Assembly (NCBI RefSeq): GCF_036322585.1
Contig: NZ_AP024600.1
Span: 4,836,001-4,900,000, forward strand
Direction: 5' to 3'
DNA from: Luteolibacter sp. LG18
Lineage (GTDB): Bacteria; Verrucomicrobiota; Verrucomicrobiia; Verrucomicrobiales; Akkermansiaceae
Length of the DNA stretch: 64,000 nt
The notes below the pieces were generated by a model. The model was not told where the DNA came from. It was given only the letters and a program-made list of their open reading frames with translations, and ran no database searches. Positions within the stretch are counted from its first letter, which is position 1, and each line of letters begins with the position of its first letter. The translations under genes and the position numbers were made by a program. Shown piece after piece: positions 52,941 to 62,210 of the stretch.

Positions 52941-55900
52941 TCAGGGCGAGACCACGCGAGTCCGAATGAAGACCGCCGGCGCGCTGTCCGGTCCACCGGT
53001 GGTACGGAAGGTGTGGTATTCCCATCCCGCGTTCGGAGCAGGCAACCCCGCCGTGATCGCGGGCACGATCTCGGACACCGGCTCGGAGTTATCCCAATCC
53101 ATCACATCCACCGTGGCCTCCACGGTGTAGTCAATCCCATCCACTGACGCCACCTGGCGGTTCTCCTGTTCCAGGAATGCCGCACCGGCGCGCACCGCGA
53201 TGGTGTAGGTGTAAACGCTCTCTCCACCCACGGTGTTCATGCCCGTGAAGATCTTCGCCTGCGATCCATTGGACGACGGATCGCCATCAAGGGCGAACTC
53301 CAGCAGGTTGGGCTGGCCATCGCCATCCGGGTCGGCGGTTTTACCGGCATCCAACCCGGTCAAGCCATGGTTCGCCGCCCACGCGTCGTACGGCGGAGCG
53401 CCCGTGGTGGCCAGCAGCTTGCCCGTGCCGGTGATGAGGGAGGTTTCATGATCTGCCCCCGAGCCAAGGGCACCCCAGGTCCCCGCAGCCTGCAGGACTC
53501 CATTGAGCGTCAGGCTGGCGATGGTGTCGGTCGCCGAGTGAGACAGGTTCAGCGTTGCCCCTCCCGCGATTCCCACCGCCGCCCCGTCCGCGAGGAAGGG
53601 CGAGGAAAGCGACAAGGTGCCCGCGGAGACCGTAGTGCCACCCGCATACGTGTTCGCACCGGTCAGCGTGGTGGCCCCGGTGCCCGCATGGGTCACCGAC
53701 CCGGTGCCCGAAATCACCGCCGCGACCGTGAGCGATCCCGTGCGATTGAAGACCACCGCGCCGTTGTCAACGATGGTAGTGGAAGCCACGCTCCCGGTGG
53801 CACCACCATTGCCTAGCTGTAGGACACCTTCGGAAACCGTGGTGGCCCCGCTGTAGCTATGGGTGCCCGTCAGGACCAAGGTGCCCGCGCCCGCCTTCAC
53901 CAAGGCCAAGGAGCCCGCCGTATTCTTGATCATGCCGGTGAAGGTGGTGCTCGCGTCATTGCCGCCGACCGACAAGGTCGAGATGCCCGCGCCGGTCTTG
54001 TCCACCGTGCCACTTCCGGAGAGCCCGTCGATGGCCTCGTCATAGGTGTTCAGGTCGAGCGTGCCGTTCACCGTCACGCTGCTGCCCGCCGGGATGGCAT
54101 TCGCCACGCCGAGCTGGAGAAGCCCCTTCGTGTTCACCGTGGTGCCGCCGATCCAGGCATTCCCGGCATTCGAAAGGACGACTTTCTGGACGCCCGTGGT
54201 GGCGCTGGTGCTGTTGTTGACCGTGACATTGCCGACGTTCCCACCGATCGCGCCGCTGACCACGATGGTCCCGTTGTCCACTCCGCTCGCGTCCTCTCCG
54301 GTGCCGCTGTTGGAGAAAGTGACATTGCCGGACGGATTCACCGATCCGGCCAAGGTCATCGTGTAACTGGAGATCCCGGCAGTGGTGCTGATGGTGCCGT
54401 TGAACGTTACGTTGTTGGTCCCGGTGATCGCCGAGTTGATCGTCGGCGACTGGAATCCGAAGTTACCGATCACCAGCGTGCCGGTGGTGGTGCCGAGCGC
54501 AACCGGCTTGGTGATGGTCGCGGTGGAGAAATTGAGGATCGCTCCCATGCTGCCACCGGTGGCCCCCAGCTTGATCGTGCCGGTGGCACCAAGAGCGCTG
54601 GCATTGCGGGCGAAAATCGTGCCGCCATTGATGAACACGTTGCCGATGGTGTTGGCGTTGTTCTGGAGATCGAGCGTGCCGCTGTTGTGCGTGAGCGTGC
54701 CGGTGCCGAGGTTCAACACCGCACCAGCGCGGAAGGTGACGCTGCCGGTGTTCGACCAATTCAGCCCGCTGCCGGTGACGTTGTTGTTGATCGTCATCGC
54801 CGCACCGGAATTCGACCATGCCTGGCTGCCCGCCAGCGTGATGGCCACGTTCTGGCCGCTGACAGCCGATCCGATGGTGAGCGCACCGCCCCCCGAATTG
54901 ACGGTGATGCCGCCGACATCGAGCGTCAGCGTGCGGTTGGTCCCACCACCCGTCAGCGAGGTCGTGCCGCTGGTGGCCACGGTGATGCCGCCGACACTCT
55001 GGTTCGCGTCCAGCGTGATGGCCTGTACCGTGGTCAGGCCCGTCATGTTGAACACCGCCAGGTTCGTCGTCCCCGGAACCACCGCGGGATCCGGCGTGGT
55101 GGCCCCGCTGGCCGTGGACCAATTCGCCGCCGAGTTCCAACTGGTGGACGTTCCATCCCAATACAGGTTGGTGAGGGCTCCCGCCACGTTGACCGCCACG
55201 GTGGTTTCGGCGTAAGCCCCGACCGTGTCGGTGGCCCGCACCACGAAGCTGTTCACTCCGGTGTCGCCCGCCGCCGGAGTACCGGTGAGCGCGCCATTCG
55301 CCGCCACTGTGAGCCAAGCGGGGCCACTGGTCTTCGAGAACGTCAACGTATCACCCGGATTCGCGTCGCTGGCGTCCGAGGAAACACTCGAGGAGAACGC
55401 GTTGCCCACGAACACCGAGGGCTTCACCAGCGGATTCCCGCTGAACACCGGCGCGAAGTTGTGGGTGTAATCCAGCTTCACATTGTCCACCCGCAGGTCC
55501 GCGTTGATACCGCCATTGCGGATGAAGATCGTCGTGAAGGTGGTGATCACCGGCGTGGTGTCGGTGGCGGAAATAGTGGCTCCGTCCACCGTGCCCGTGA
55601 CCATCATCCCGGTGGCGGTCTTCAGCAGAGTGAACGTCGCCGTGTGCTTGAGCTGATCATTGAGCGAGGTGTGGCTGCCTGCGGTCAAGGTGCCCACCGT
55701 CCCCCCGGAATTGAATCCGCCATCCGCCCCGGTGTCCTCGGTCACGCTGTAGTTGGTCGCCCCGCCGGTGCCGTGCTGGATGCCGAAGCCGTCGCCATCG
55801 TCATTGAACAGGCCGAACCGGAAACCGCCCGAATTATTCGCCACGGTCTGGGTGTAGCGGAAATCGAAGCTCAATTTCAGGCTGTCCCCGGTATTGACCA

Positions 55901-58583
55901 GCGAGCGCGGATCGAACGGCGCGGAGATGCCGCTGAAGGTCCCGGTGGCGTCCATGTTAAGCGCGTTGCCGGTGCCGAACGTCGTGTCCGCTGCCAGTGT
56001 CAACGTCGCCCCGCCGCCGGTCCAGCCAAGGTCGAGCGCGTCGCCGGAATCGTTTCCGATCGTGGGCGAGGCCGTATCGAAGCCATCGTTCGCCAGCGTG
56101 GCGAGGGAACCCGCCGAGTCGCTGACGCTTACGTTGTCGAAGGCCGCCACGCCGAGGTCACCGGCGATGTGGCTGCACACCGCGAGGCCACCGCTGATCG
56201 TCGCCGACATGGAAAGGGTCGCCGTCGCCACCTGCGTCCAGCTCGTGCCATTCGCGGAAACGTAGCCGGTGAGCACGTTGCCCACGCGGGTCATGCGCAC
56301 CCAGTTGTTCGGAGCGGCATTCAAGGCCGGACCGTTCACGTTGGTCGTCGCCCCGCTGGCGGCGGAGCGGTATTGGAACGAGAACCCGTTCGAGGGAGTG
56401 ACATACATCGAGGCATGCGCCGCCCCCGCCCCGGTGCCATCGCGAAGCATCACGCCGGCCTTCGCGTAGCCATTGGAATTCGCCTGCTGGGTCACCCTCG
56501 CCCGCACGTCGCAATCGCCGCTGAGCGACTGCCTCACGAAGTGGAAGGCATCCGCGGTGCTCCAGATGTCCGCGCCCGCGCCATAGATGAGATGGGTGCT
56601 GTCCGCGAAGGTGGCGATGCCGGTGGCTCCCGTCGTTCCGATGTCCCCGAAGGTCCATGGCGGCGGCGGTGGCGCGGTGTTGAGATTCACCAGCACATCC
56701 ATAGAATCGAACGACGCGCCGGTGACCTTCGCGAGCGTGGTGAGATACACCTTGTTCGGAGCATCCACGAAGGTCCGCCCCACCGCCAGAGGCGCATCGG
56801 TCAATCCGTTCGCGGAGCCCGAGGTCATGTCGAGGATCTGGGTCTTACCGTTGCCGGTCCCCGTCGGCCCCCACCGCACCTGCACGCCGTTGTCGTTGTA
56901 AGTCGCCTGCGTGCCGCTGCGCTCGGTCATGTAATCCAGGCAATAGTCCTGGCTCGCGGTGCGGGCCACCTTCAGCCCGCGGATGCCGGTGGCGGTGGAC
57001 TTGTCGTGCGCGGCGACGCGATAGATGCCGCTGGTGGTCACGGTGGTGATGTCGGAGCCGGTCAGCCAGTTCAGGTAAAGTTTGTAGCGGGCATTGTAGG
57101 GCGAATAGACGTCGCCATTGCCCATCGTATTGTAGGGATCGCCGTATTCCGAGGTCGTGCCACCGCTGGCGATCGGATTGCTGCCGCTCACCACGTAGCT
57201 CTGGGCATGGTTCAGCCCGAGATTGTGCCCAAGCTCATGCGTGGCAACCTGGGCCGCGTAGGTGGTGCCCTCCGCACGCAGCCATGTCTTGTTTCCGCCC
57301 ACCGTGCCGAGGCCGGCGAAGGTGAAACCCGGCGTGCCGTTGTCCATGCATACCATCACGAACGAATAGTTGCCGGGCGTGTAGCCCGCCGTGGTGGCCG
57401 CGGCCAAAGCATCGCTGTAGAGCGTGCTGGACGATCCATTGTATCCGGTCGAGCCCGCCACCTTCGGCATCCGCAGGATCGGTGTGGTGGCGCTCGCCGT
57501 CGTGTTCACCGTGCAGCGGCCGTAGCTCCACGCCGACCACGCGTTCGCGATGTAGGGCAGGATCACCGCGCCATCCACCGGCGGCGAGGTGTGGTCGGAG
57601 AAATCGACACGGATGAAGAGGATCGTCTTCGAACCCTCGGTGTGGGACGATTCCGCCAGAACCTCGGCTCCGCCGCCATCACCACCCGCGGCCGCCACCG
57701 GCTCGGCCTGCGCCCGTGTGGCCTGTTCCGCCGCGGTCTGTTGTTCCAACTCCAACGCCGCATGTGCCGAGGAACAGAACAGATCGGTCGTGGTTCCCAC
57801 CGCCAATCCCGCCTCGTCGCCTTGACTACGGGTGTCCTCCTCGGACACCGGGCAAACCGCTCCGCCCGCCGCGGCATGGACATCCGCCACTTCCACCGGC
57901 TCCAGCAAACGCCCGGCGGTGGGCCGCACCACGATCCCGCCATCGAGCTGGTAACCGTGGATCGGCACGCGGTAGCGCGACGGTTGCTCGGAACGCTCCG
58001 CCGTCACATAAGCCTCCAGCAGCTTGCCATTCACACGAGCCTCGTAATGGTCCGCCGGAGCGGTCTGCCCTTCCTCCGCGACTCCGGCGAAGTGCTCGAG
58101 ATCGCCGCGGGCATCCACCGGCTTCTCCAACAGAACAAGCACCTCACGCGGCAACATCCGCCGCACCGTTTCAGGCACCGCCAGTTCCAGCGCCCGCGCC
58201 GGATCACTCCGCATCAGCACCCCGAACTCCGCCCGGCGTTTGGTGGCCAATTCCACACCTTCGCCCACGAGAGCGGTTCTCCCCTCTCTTACCGCACCAG
58301 CATAACGTTCCGTCCAATCCCGGAACGCTTGGAACGCTGGCTCGGCCACCGACTCCCGCCACACCAGGTCTTGACGGCGGGCTTTTCCAGCCGCCCGGAT
58401 CGTCACCGCCGCGGCTTGCCGGGGTGACTCGGTTTCCGGAACCAGGACGCGGGGCACCACCCGGTCCGCCCCCTTCAATGGAAGGTCGGAGTGGTGTCCA
58501 CGATGCAGGCAAAGGCTAACACCCGCGACCGCCAAAGCAGACGCGAGCAGGATGAGACGGGATCGTCTGGTGAAATGAGACAT
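52941..58583 (-). CDS. Giant secreted metalloprotease: gametolysin (M11)-like domain, LamG/Ig-like domains, beta-strand repeats, C-terminal module
   Basis: 1880 residues. An N-terminal hydrophobic signal (RLILLASALAVAGVSLCL) is followed by a ~330-residue pro-region. The protease core has HELGHNLGLNH (His449, Glu450, His453, His459 by count) and a Met-turn-like DPYNTMG. A beta-sandwich near ~650-780 has DVRARVTQQANSNGYAKAG. A cadherin/Ig-like region has APVFSGNPLVKPSVFVGN. Beta-strand repeats follow (HSYSGATTVSEG, NTYAGGTTVSAG). The C-terminus has TADPDGDGQPNLLEFALDGD and ends RTRVVSP. Probably secreted and surface-held, digesting proteins or glycoproteins. It sits convergent to the ATPase gene, 16 bases apart. 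Confidence 0.8.
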   Translation of the reverse strand: MSHFTRRSRLILLASALAVAGVSLCLHRGHHSDLPLKGADRVVPRVLVPETESPRQAAAVTIRAAGKARRQDLVWRESVAEPAFQAFRDWTERYAGAVREGRTALVGEGVELATKRRAEFGVLMRSDPARALELAVPETVRRMLPREVLVLLEKPVDARGDLEHFAGVAEEGQTAPADHYEARVNGKLLEAYVTAERSEQPSRYRVPIHGYQLDGGIVVRPTAGRLLEPVEVADVHAAAGGAVCPVSEEDTRSQGDEAGLAVGTTTDLFCSSAHAALELEQQTAAEQATRAQAEPVAAAGGDGGGAEVLAESSHTEGSKTILFIRVDFSDHTSPPVDGAVILPYIANAWSAWSYGRCTVNTTASATTPILRMPKVAGSTGYNGSSSTLYSDALAAATTAGYTPGNYSFVMVCMDNGTPGFTFAGLGTVGGNKTWLRAEGTTYAAQVATHELGHNLGLNHAQSYVVSGSNPIASGGTTSEYGDPYNTMGNGDVYSPYNARYKLYLNWLTGSDITTVTTSGIYRVAAHDKSTATGIRGLKVARTASQDYCLDYMTERSGTQATYNDNGVQVRWGPTGTGNGKTQILDMTSGSANGLTDAPLAVGRTFVDAPNKVYLTTLAKVTGASFDSMDVLVNLNTAPPPPPWTFGDIGTTGATGIATFADSTHLIYGAGADIWSTADAFHFVRQSLSGDCDVRARVTQQANSNGYAKAGVMLRDGTGAGAAHASMYVTPSNGFSFQYRSAASGATTNVNGPALNAAPNNWVRMTRVGNVLTGYVSANGTSWTQVATATLSMSATISGGLAVCSHIAGDLGVAAFDNVSVSDSAGSLATLANDGFDTASPTIGNDSGDALDLGWTGGGATLTLAADTTFGTGNALNMDATGTFSGISAPFDPRSLVNTGDSLKLSFDFRYTQTVANNSGGFRFGLFNDDGDGFGIQHGTGGATNYSVTEDTGADGGFNSGGTVGTLTAGSHTSLNDQLKHTATFTLLKTATGMMVTGTVDGATISATDTTPVITTFTTIFIRNGGINADLRVDNVKLDYTHNFAPVFSGNPLVKPSVFVGNAFSSSVSSDASDANPGDTLTFSKTSGPAWLTVAANGALTGTPAAGDTGVNSFVVRATDTVGAYAETTVAVNVAGALTNLYWDGTSTSWNSAANWSTASGATTPDPAVVPGTTNLAVFNMTGLTTVQAITLDANQSVGGITVATSGTTSLTGGGTNRTLTLDVGGITVNSGGGALTIGSAVSGQNVAITLAGSQAWSNSGAAMTINNNVTGSGLNWSNTGSVTFRAGAVLNLGTGTLTHNSGTLDLQNNANTIGNVFINGGTIFARNASALGATGTIKLGATGGSMGAILNFSTATITKPVALGTTTGTLVIGNFGFQSPTINSAITGTNNVTFNGTISTTAGISSYTMTLAGSVNPSGNVTFSNSGTGEDASGVDNGTIVVSGAIGGNVGNVTVNNSTSATTGVQKVVLSNAGNAWIGGTTVNTKGLLQLGVANAIPAGSSVTVNGTLDLNTYDEAIDGLSGSGTVDKTGAGISTLSVGGNDASTTFTGMIKNTAGSLALVKAGAGTLVLTGTHSYSGATTVSEGVLQLGNGGATGSVASTTIVDNGAVVFNRTGSLTVAAVISGTGSVTHAGTGATTLTGANTYAGGTTVSAGTLSLSSPFLADGAAVGIAGGATLNLSHSATDTIASLTLNGVLQAAGTWGALGSGADHETSLITGTGKLLATTGAPPYDAWAANHGLTGLDAGKTADPDGDGQPNLLEFALDGDPSSNGSQAKIFTGMNTVGGESVYTYTIAVRAGAAFLEQENRQVASVDGIDYTVEATVDVMDWDNSEPVSEIVPAITAGLPAPNAGWEYHTFRTTGGPDSAPAVFIRTRVVSP

Positions 58584-58866
58584 GGGTTTTCGAATGGGTT
58601 TTCTTCGGTCGATGGCCCACACCGCGTGGAGACGCGGCCATACCGATCCCTGCCGCCGCCCGGAAGCCGGACGAAGACAGGTCGCTGGATCGGAAAGGAG
58701 CCATCATGGGACCCTCACCCTACGCTTCCCCCTGATTTTCAAATAGTCGGCAATTCCACCGACACGCGCGCTAGGCCATCATCCCGCAATTCCGCGCTGG
58801 ATTCGCGCGTGGCCGGTGCAATGGTCGGGGCGCGCTCCCGCCCCGAACCGTCACGCGCCGCCCCGC

Positions 58867-59664
58867 TTGAACCCTCGCACCATTTACGCCCTTCTCAGCC
58901 GCTACATCCTCCTCTACGCGCGCAATCCCGTGCGTCTGTTCGAGCTGTTCTTCTGGCCCATCGTCCAGCTCTTGATGTGGGGCTTCGTGTCCGTCTCGCT
59001 CCAGAACCAAGGCGGGCTCGGCACCCACGGCTTCGTGCCCTCGCTAATCGCCTCCACCATCCTGTGGGACGCCCTTTTCCGCTCGCAGCAGGGCGTTTCC
59101 ATCTCGTTCCTCGAGGACGTGTGGACGCGCAACCTGCTCAACATCTTCGCCGCGCCGGTGCGCATGACGGAATACGTCGCCGCGGCCTGCGGAGTGGGCG
59201 TGCTGCGCGTGGCCATCACCGCCGGGGTGCTCGCGGGCATCGCCGCCATCGCCTACCGCTTCAATATGTTCCAGTTCAACCTGGCGCTCTTCGCCTGGTA
59301 TGCGAACCTGATGCTCTTCGGCTGGGCGCTGGGCATCATCTCGATCGCGCTGATCGTGAAGTGGGGCCACGGCGCCGAATCGCTGGCGTGGGCGATCCCG
59401 TTCATGGTCCAACCGTTCTCCGCGGTCTTCTACCGGGTTCAGGATCTCCCCGGCTGGATGCAGCATGTGGCGATGGCCATGCCCACCGCCCACGTCTTCG
59501 AAGGCATGCGCAACGTGATGTCCGGCAAACCACTGGACTGGTCCCACCTCGGCATCGCCCTGGCGCTCAATGCCGCCTACCTCGCCTTCGCGGGGTTCCT
59601 CTTCGCCCGCACCCTCGCCTCCGCCCGCGAAAAGGGCAAGCTGGTGAAGGTGGCTTCGTCCTGA
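58867..59664 (+). CDS. ABC-2 type permease
   Basis: 265 residues with six hydrophobic helices in the ABC-2 arrangement: YILLYARNPVRLFELFFWPI near the start, then PSLIASTILWDALFRSQ, and a late region FMVQPFSAVFYRVQDLP. The start is taken as TTG 58867 because upstream in-frame residues are Arg/Pro-rich and unlike a permease N-terminus; a GTG at 58816 is possible. It should form the export channel with the ATPase encoded at 52157-52924, from which it is separated by the giant protease gene. The C-terminal ARTLASAREKGKL is cytosolic. Confidence 0.85.
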   Translation: MNPRTIYALLSRYILLYARNPVRLFELFFWPIVQLLMWGFVSVSLQNQGGLGTHGFVPSLIASTILWDALFRSQQGVSISFLEDVWTRNLLNIFAAPVRMTEYVAAACGVGVLRVAITAGVLAGIAAIAYRFNMFQFNLALFAWYANLMLFGWALGIISIALIVKWGHGAESLAWAIPFMVQPFSAVFYRVQDLPGWMQHVAMAMPTAHVFEGMRNVMSGKPLDWSHLGIALALNAAYLAFAGFLFARTLASAREKGKLVKVASS

Positions 59665-59672
59665 ACGGAAAA

Positions 59673-59698
59673 GAGCGGCTTCCCGAAAGAAGCCGCTC
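59673..59698. terminator. Bidirectional hairpin between convergent genes
   Basis: GAGCGGCTTC and GAAGCCGCTC are perfect 10-base arms around CCGAAA. On the minus strand it is followed by TTTTCC. It serves the FAD oxidoreductase gene and possibly the permease. Confidence 0.65.
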
Positions 59699-59726
59699 CC
59701 ATATCCACCGGATGCCACCGGACATT

Positions 59727-61121
59727 TCACGCCACGGCCGCTAGATCCGCCGTGGGGCTTTTCTCCAGCTCACCCGCGATGCGCGCCGCCAGCGCCGCTG
59801 TGTGCAGTCGCAGTTCCGGCACAGCCGTCGCCTCGAAATAACGCGCGCGTAGCATCGGCCCCACCACATGCAGCCACGGCGTCGGACGCCCGTCCCGCTG
59901 CACCGCGCGGTAGTCGGCCAGCGTTTCCACACCGAGGCGGTGCTCATCCGTGGTGATGAAGCCGCGGCGCAGAAGGTTCACGAGCAGCGGATGACGCAGC
60001 GTGTGGATGTCCCGCGCCGGACCGGTGGCATCGATGATGCGGGCCGCCTCCAGCGTGCGGTTCGGCAGGTGGCGCGTGCGCGTGGCGAACTCCAGCGACC
60101 AGTGCTCCCCTTTCCGCTCGACCGACACCAGCGCGCCGCGGTGCACCGTCAGGCGTCCGCTGAGGATCAGGCGGTCGATCAATGCGCGGGTCTCGGGCGC
60201 GCTCTGGTGACGGTGGATTTCCCAGAACGGGCTGATGAAGCGCAGGAAGCGCTTGCGGTCCCGCTTCGACAACTCCTGCCACAGCCCCGGTGTGTAGGGA
60301 CGGATCGCGGCGAAAAGATCGCGCCAGTTGCCCCCCGCGGCCTCATGCGCGGCGATCGCCTGGCGGAACAAACGCACGCTCTTCCGCAGGTTCGAATCCG
60401 GCAGGTGATCGAGCTCCGGCACCGGTACATTCGACGGCGGCGCGTAGGCGTGCGGCAGCAACCCATGGCGCGAGGTGATGTGGATCGGACCGCGGTGACC
60501 GCGGCGTTCCAGCTCGCCCACCGCATCGATCATCGAAAGCGCCGTGCCGATGACGACCACCGGCGCATCCGGATGCAGGCCATCGTAGGCATCCGCATCC
60601 CGCGCCGCGCGGGTATGGGACGACCACAGCGAGGCGCGGAACGCCGAACCGCGGTTGCCCGTGGCCAGCACCACCCGCGACACCTGCTGCGTGCTTCCAT
60701 CCTTCAGCACCAGGCTGGCGCGGTCCGGATGCTGCGAGTCCGCCACCAGATCCACCACCGAGGAGTGGCGCACCTCCAGCCGCGGATGACGCTCCAGCGC
60801 CTGGCGCAACAGCGACCTCAAGTAAGTCCCGTAGATCGAGCGCGGCAGGAACTCGCCTGCCTCGACCTCGCGCCCGAGGGTCTGGCTGGCAAAGATCCGG
60901 AAATGATCCGGCCGCTCCGGAAAGGCGCTCATGCCTCCTGCCCGGACATTGAGCAGGTGATCGGAGGAACCGGTGCCATAGGCAAGGCCGGGCCCCACTT
61001 CGGGGCTCTCTTCGAACAGGATGATCGAGGTGTCGGGCAGGCGCTTGGCCAGGTGGATGGCGGTCAGGGTACCGCTGAAGCCACCTCCGACGATGGCGAT
61101 GGGAAGACGGGTGGAACTCAT
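59727..61121 (-). CDS. FAD/NAD(P)-binding oxidoreductase (COG4529-like)
   Basis: 464 residues. The dinucleotide motif IAIVGGGFSGTLTAIHLAK is at the N-terminus. The next segment, EESPEVGPGLAYGTGSSDHLLNVRAG, is typical of the NAD_binding_9/COG4529 group. A second nucleotide-type motif is VVVIGTALSMIDAV, and ATGPARDIHTL precedes the C-terminal part. These proteins bind FAD in the cytosol and are poorly characterised; a role in hydroxylation or siderophore metabolism has been proposed for relatives. It is downstream of the 61207-61932 gene but separated from it by a terminator, so it is probably a separate transcript. Confidence 0.8.
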   Translation of the reverse strand: MSSTRLPIAIVGGGFSGTLTAIHLAKRLPDTSIILFEESPEVGPGLAYGTGSSDHLLNVRAGGMSAFPERPDHFRIFASQTLGREVEAGEFLPRSIYGTYLRSLLRQALERHPRLEVRHSSVVDLVADSQHPDRASLVLKDGSTQQVSRVVLATGNRGSAFRASLWSSHTRAARDADAYDGLHPDAPVVVIGTALSMIDAVGELERRGHRGPIHITSRHGLLPHAYAPPSNVPVPELDHLPDSNLRKSVRLFRQAIAAHEAAGGNWRDLFAAIRPYTPGLWQELSKRDRKRFLRFISPFWEIHRHQSAPETRALIDRLILSGRLTVHRGALVSVERKGEHWSLEFATRTRHLPNRTLEAARIIDATGPARDIHTLRHPLLVNLLRRGFITTDEHRLGVETLADYRAVQRDGRPTPWLHVVGPMLRARYFEATAVPELRLHTAALAARIAGELEKSPTADLAAVA

Positions 61122-61168
61122 GATGGTGGATCGTTGGTGAAATGGACGGGCAATGGACGGACACGAAA

Positions 61169-61197
61169 AGCGGCCGCACCGGAGAGGTGCGGCCGCT
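61169..61197 (-). terminator. Terminator of the 61207-61932 gene
   Basis: AGCGGCCGCACC and GGTGCGGCCGCT are perfect 12-base arms around GGAGA. On the minus strand TTTTCG follows. It lies nine bases past the stop. Confidence 0.8.
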
Positions 61198-61206
61198 GGG
61201 AATCAT

Positions 61207-61932
61207 TCAGGAGAGACGGCGGGCCTTCACCCGGCAGGCTCCAAGCAGGTGCGAGTAGGTTTCCAGGACGCGCCCGATGAAGCGGCTCACCGCGAGCACA
61301 TCACCGGCCTGCGTCCACGTTTCGGGAACCTCCACCTCCAGGTGCCAGCGGGTGGTGTTGAACGCCGGCACGAACGAGGACAGCAGCGGCGGCGATGGCA
61401 GCCCGCGCGCCTTGCCGACGTTCGACGCCAGCACCTGGAACAACCGTACGTCCGAGGTGCCGCCGATCACCAGCGAGTTGCCGGAGGTCGGACGGATCTC
61501 GATCAGGCCATCCGGCACGGATTCGCGGAACTGGTCGAGCACGTAGCCGAGCACCGGCCATCCGGATAGATCCGGCGCTTCCTCGCCGAGCTCCAACGTC
61601 ACCGGATCACTCACCGGCAGCACGCGGAAGATCTGGTCGACCGCGATCTCCGGCCGCAGCGTCGCGACCTCGATCAACTGGAGCAGGATGTCGGACGCCA
61701 CCGTGCTGGTCGGCGTGTTGTGCGCCAGCAAGCCGATCGTCCGCGGCGGTGAACCATCGGAAGATGGCCCTTGGAAGGTGAACACCGGCGAGCCGAACTT
61801 GAATCCGTGGAAATAGATCGGGTGCTCGATGCGGCCTGCCAGGCGTTCGGAAATTTCGCAGTGCTCGGCAAACCCTTGGAGCAACTGTTTCAGATTGGTC
61901 CGGAATTCCGGAGCAAGGGGTCGTGTCTTCAT
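61207..61932 (-). CDS. Unknown protein, possibly a degenerate M14-like (zinc carboxypeptidase fold) protein
   Basis: 241 residues, cytosolic, no signal peptide. The layout resembles M14/AstE proteins: TIGLLAHNTPTSTVASDILLQ where zinc enzymes have HGxE, then FRVLPVSDPVTLELG like the P-NP loop. The HGxE pair is replaced by HNTP, so zinc catalysis is unlikely. The second half has no recognised motif. The ATG at 61932 follows an AT-rich region. A promoter is likely shared in the gap with the divergent Rrf2 gene, suggesting linked regulation. The fold assignment is a weak reading by eye. Confidence 0.4.
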   Translation of the reverse strand: MKTRPLAPEFRTNLKQLLQGFAEHCEISERLAGRIEHPIYFHGFKFGSPVFTFQGPSSDGSPPRTIGLLAHNTPTSTVASDILLQLIEVATLRPEIAVDQIFRVLPVSDPVTLELGEEAPDLSGWPVLGYVLDQFRESVPDGLIEIRPTSGNSLVIGGTSDVRLFQVLASNVGKARGLPSPPLLSSFVPAFNTTRWHLEVEVPETWTQAGDVLAVSRFIGRVLETYSHLLGACRVKARRLS

Positions 61933-62127
61933 GGAGTGCTTTGGTTTGGATGAGCAGCGGCTCAATGCCGCGTTCCTTTTCCCACTAATCGATATAGTTT
62001 TATATGTCCAGCTTGATTTGGAGATTGAAAGGAAGGGCATCCAAAAAGATTTCGGCTGCTAGAATCAATCGTAACCATTTGATTTTCATTTTAAATCCAA
62101 AACCCAACCGGGATACCGCCTCGACAA

Positions 62128-62210
62128 AATGCATCTTTCCGGTACTTTTTTCTTGAGCCCACCCGCTTAATCCACCACTAGTCCATCCAGATTTCCGAAT
62201 GCATCTTTCC
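62128..62210 (+). repeat. 13-bp direct repeat containing the Rrf2 start codon
   Basis: AATGCATCTTTCC occurs at 62128-62140 and again at 62198-62210, where it forms the start of the Rrf2 gene. The upstream copy opens a 13-codon ORF (MHLSGTFFLSPPA, stop at 62168-62170). Confidence 0.5.
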
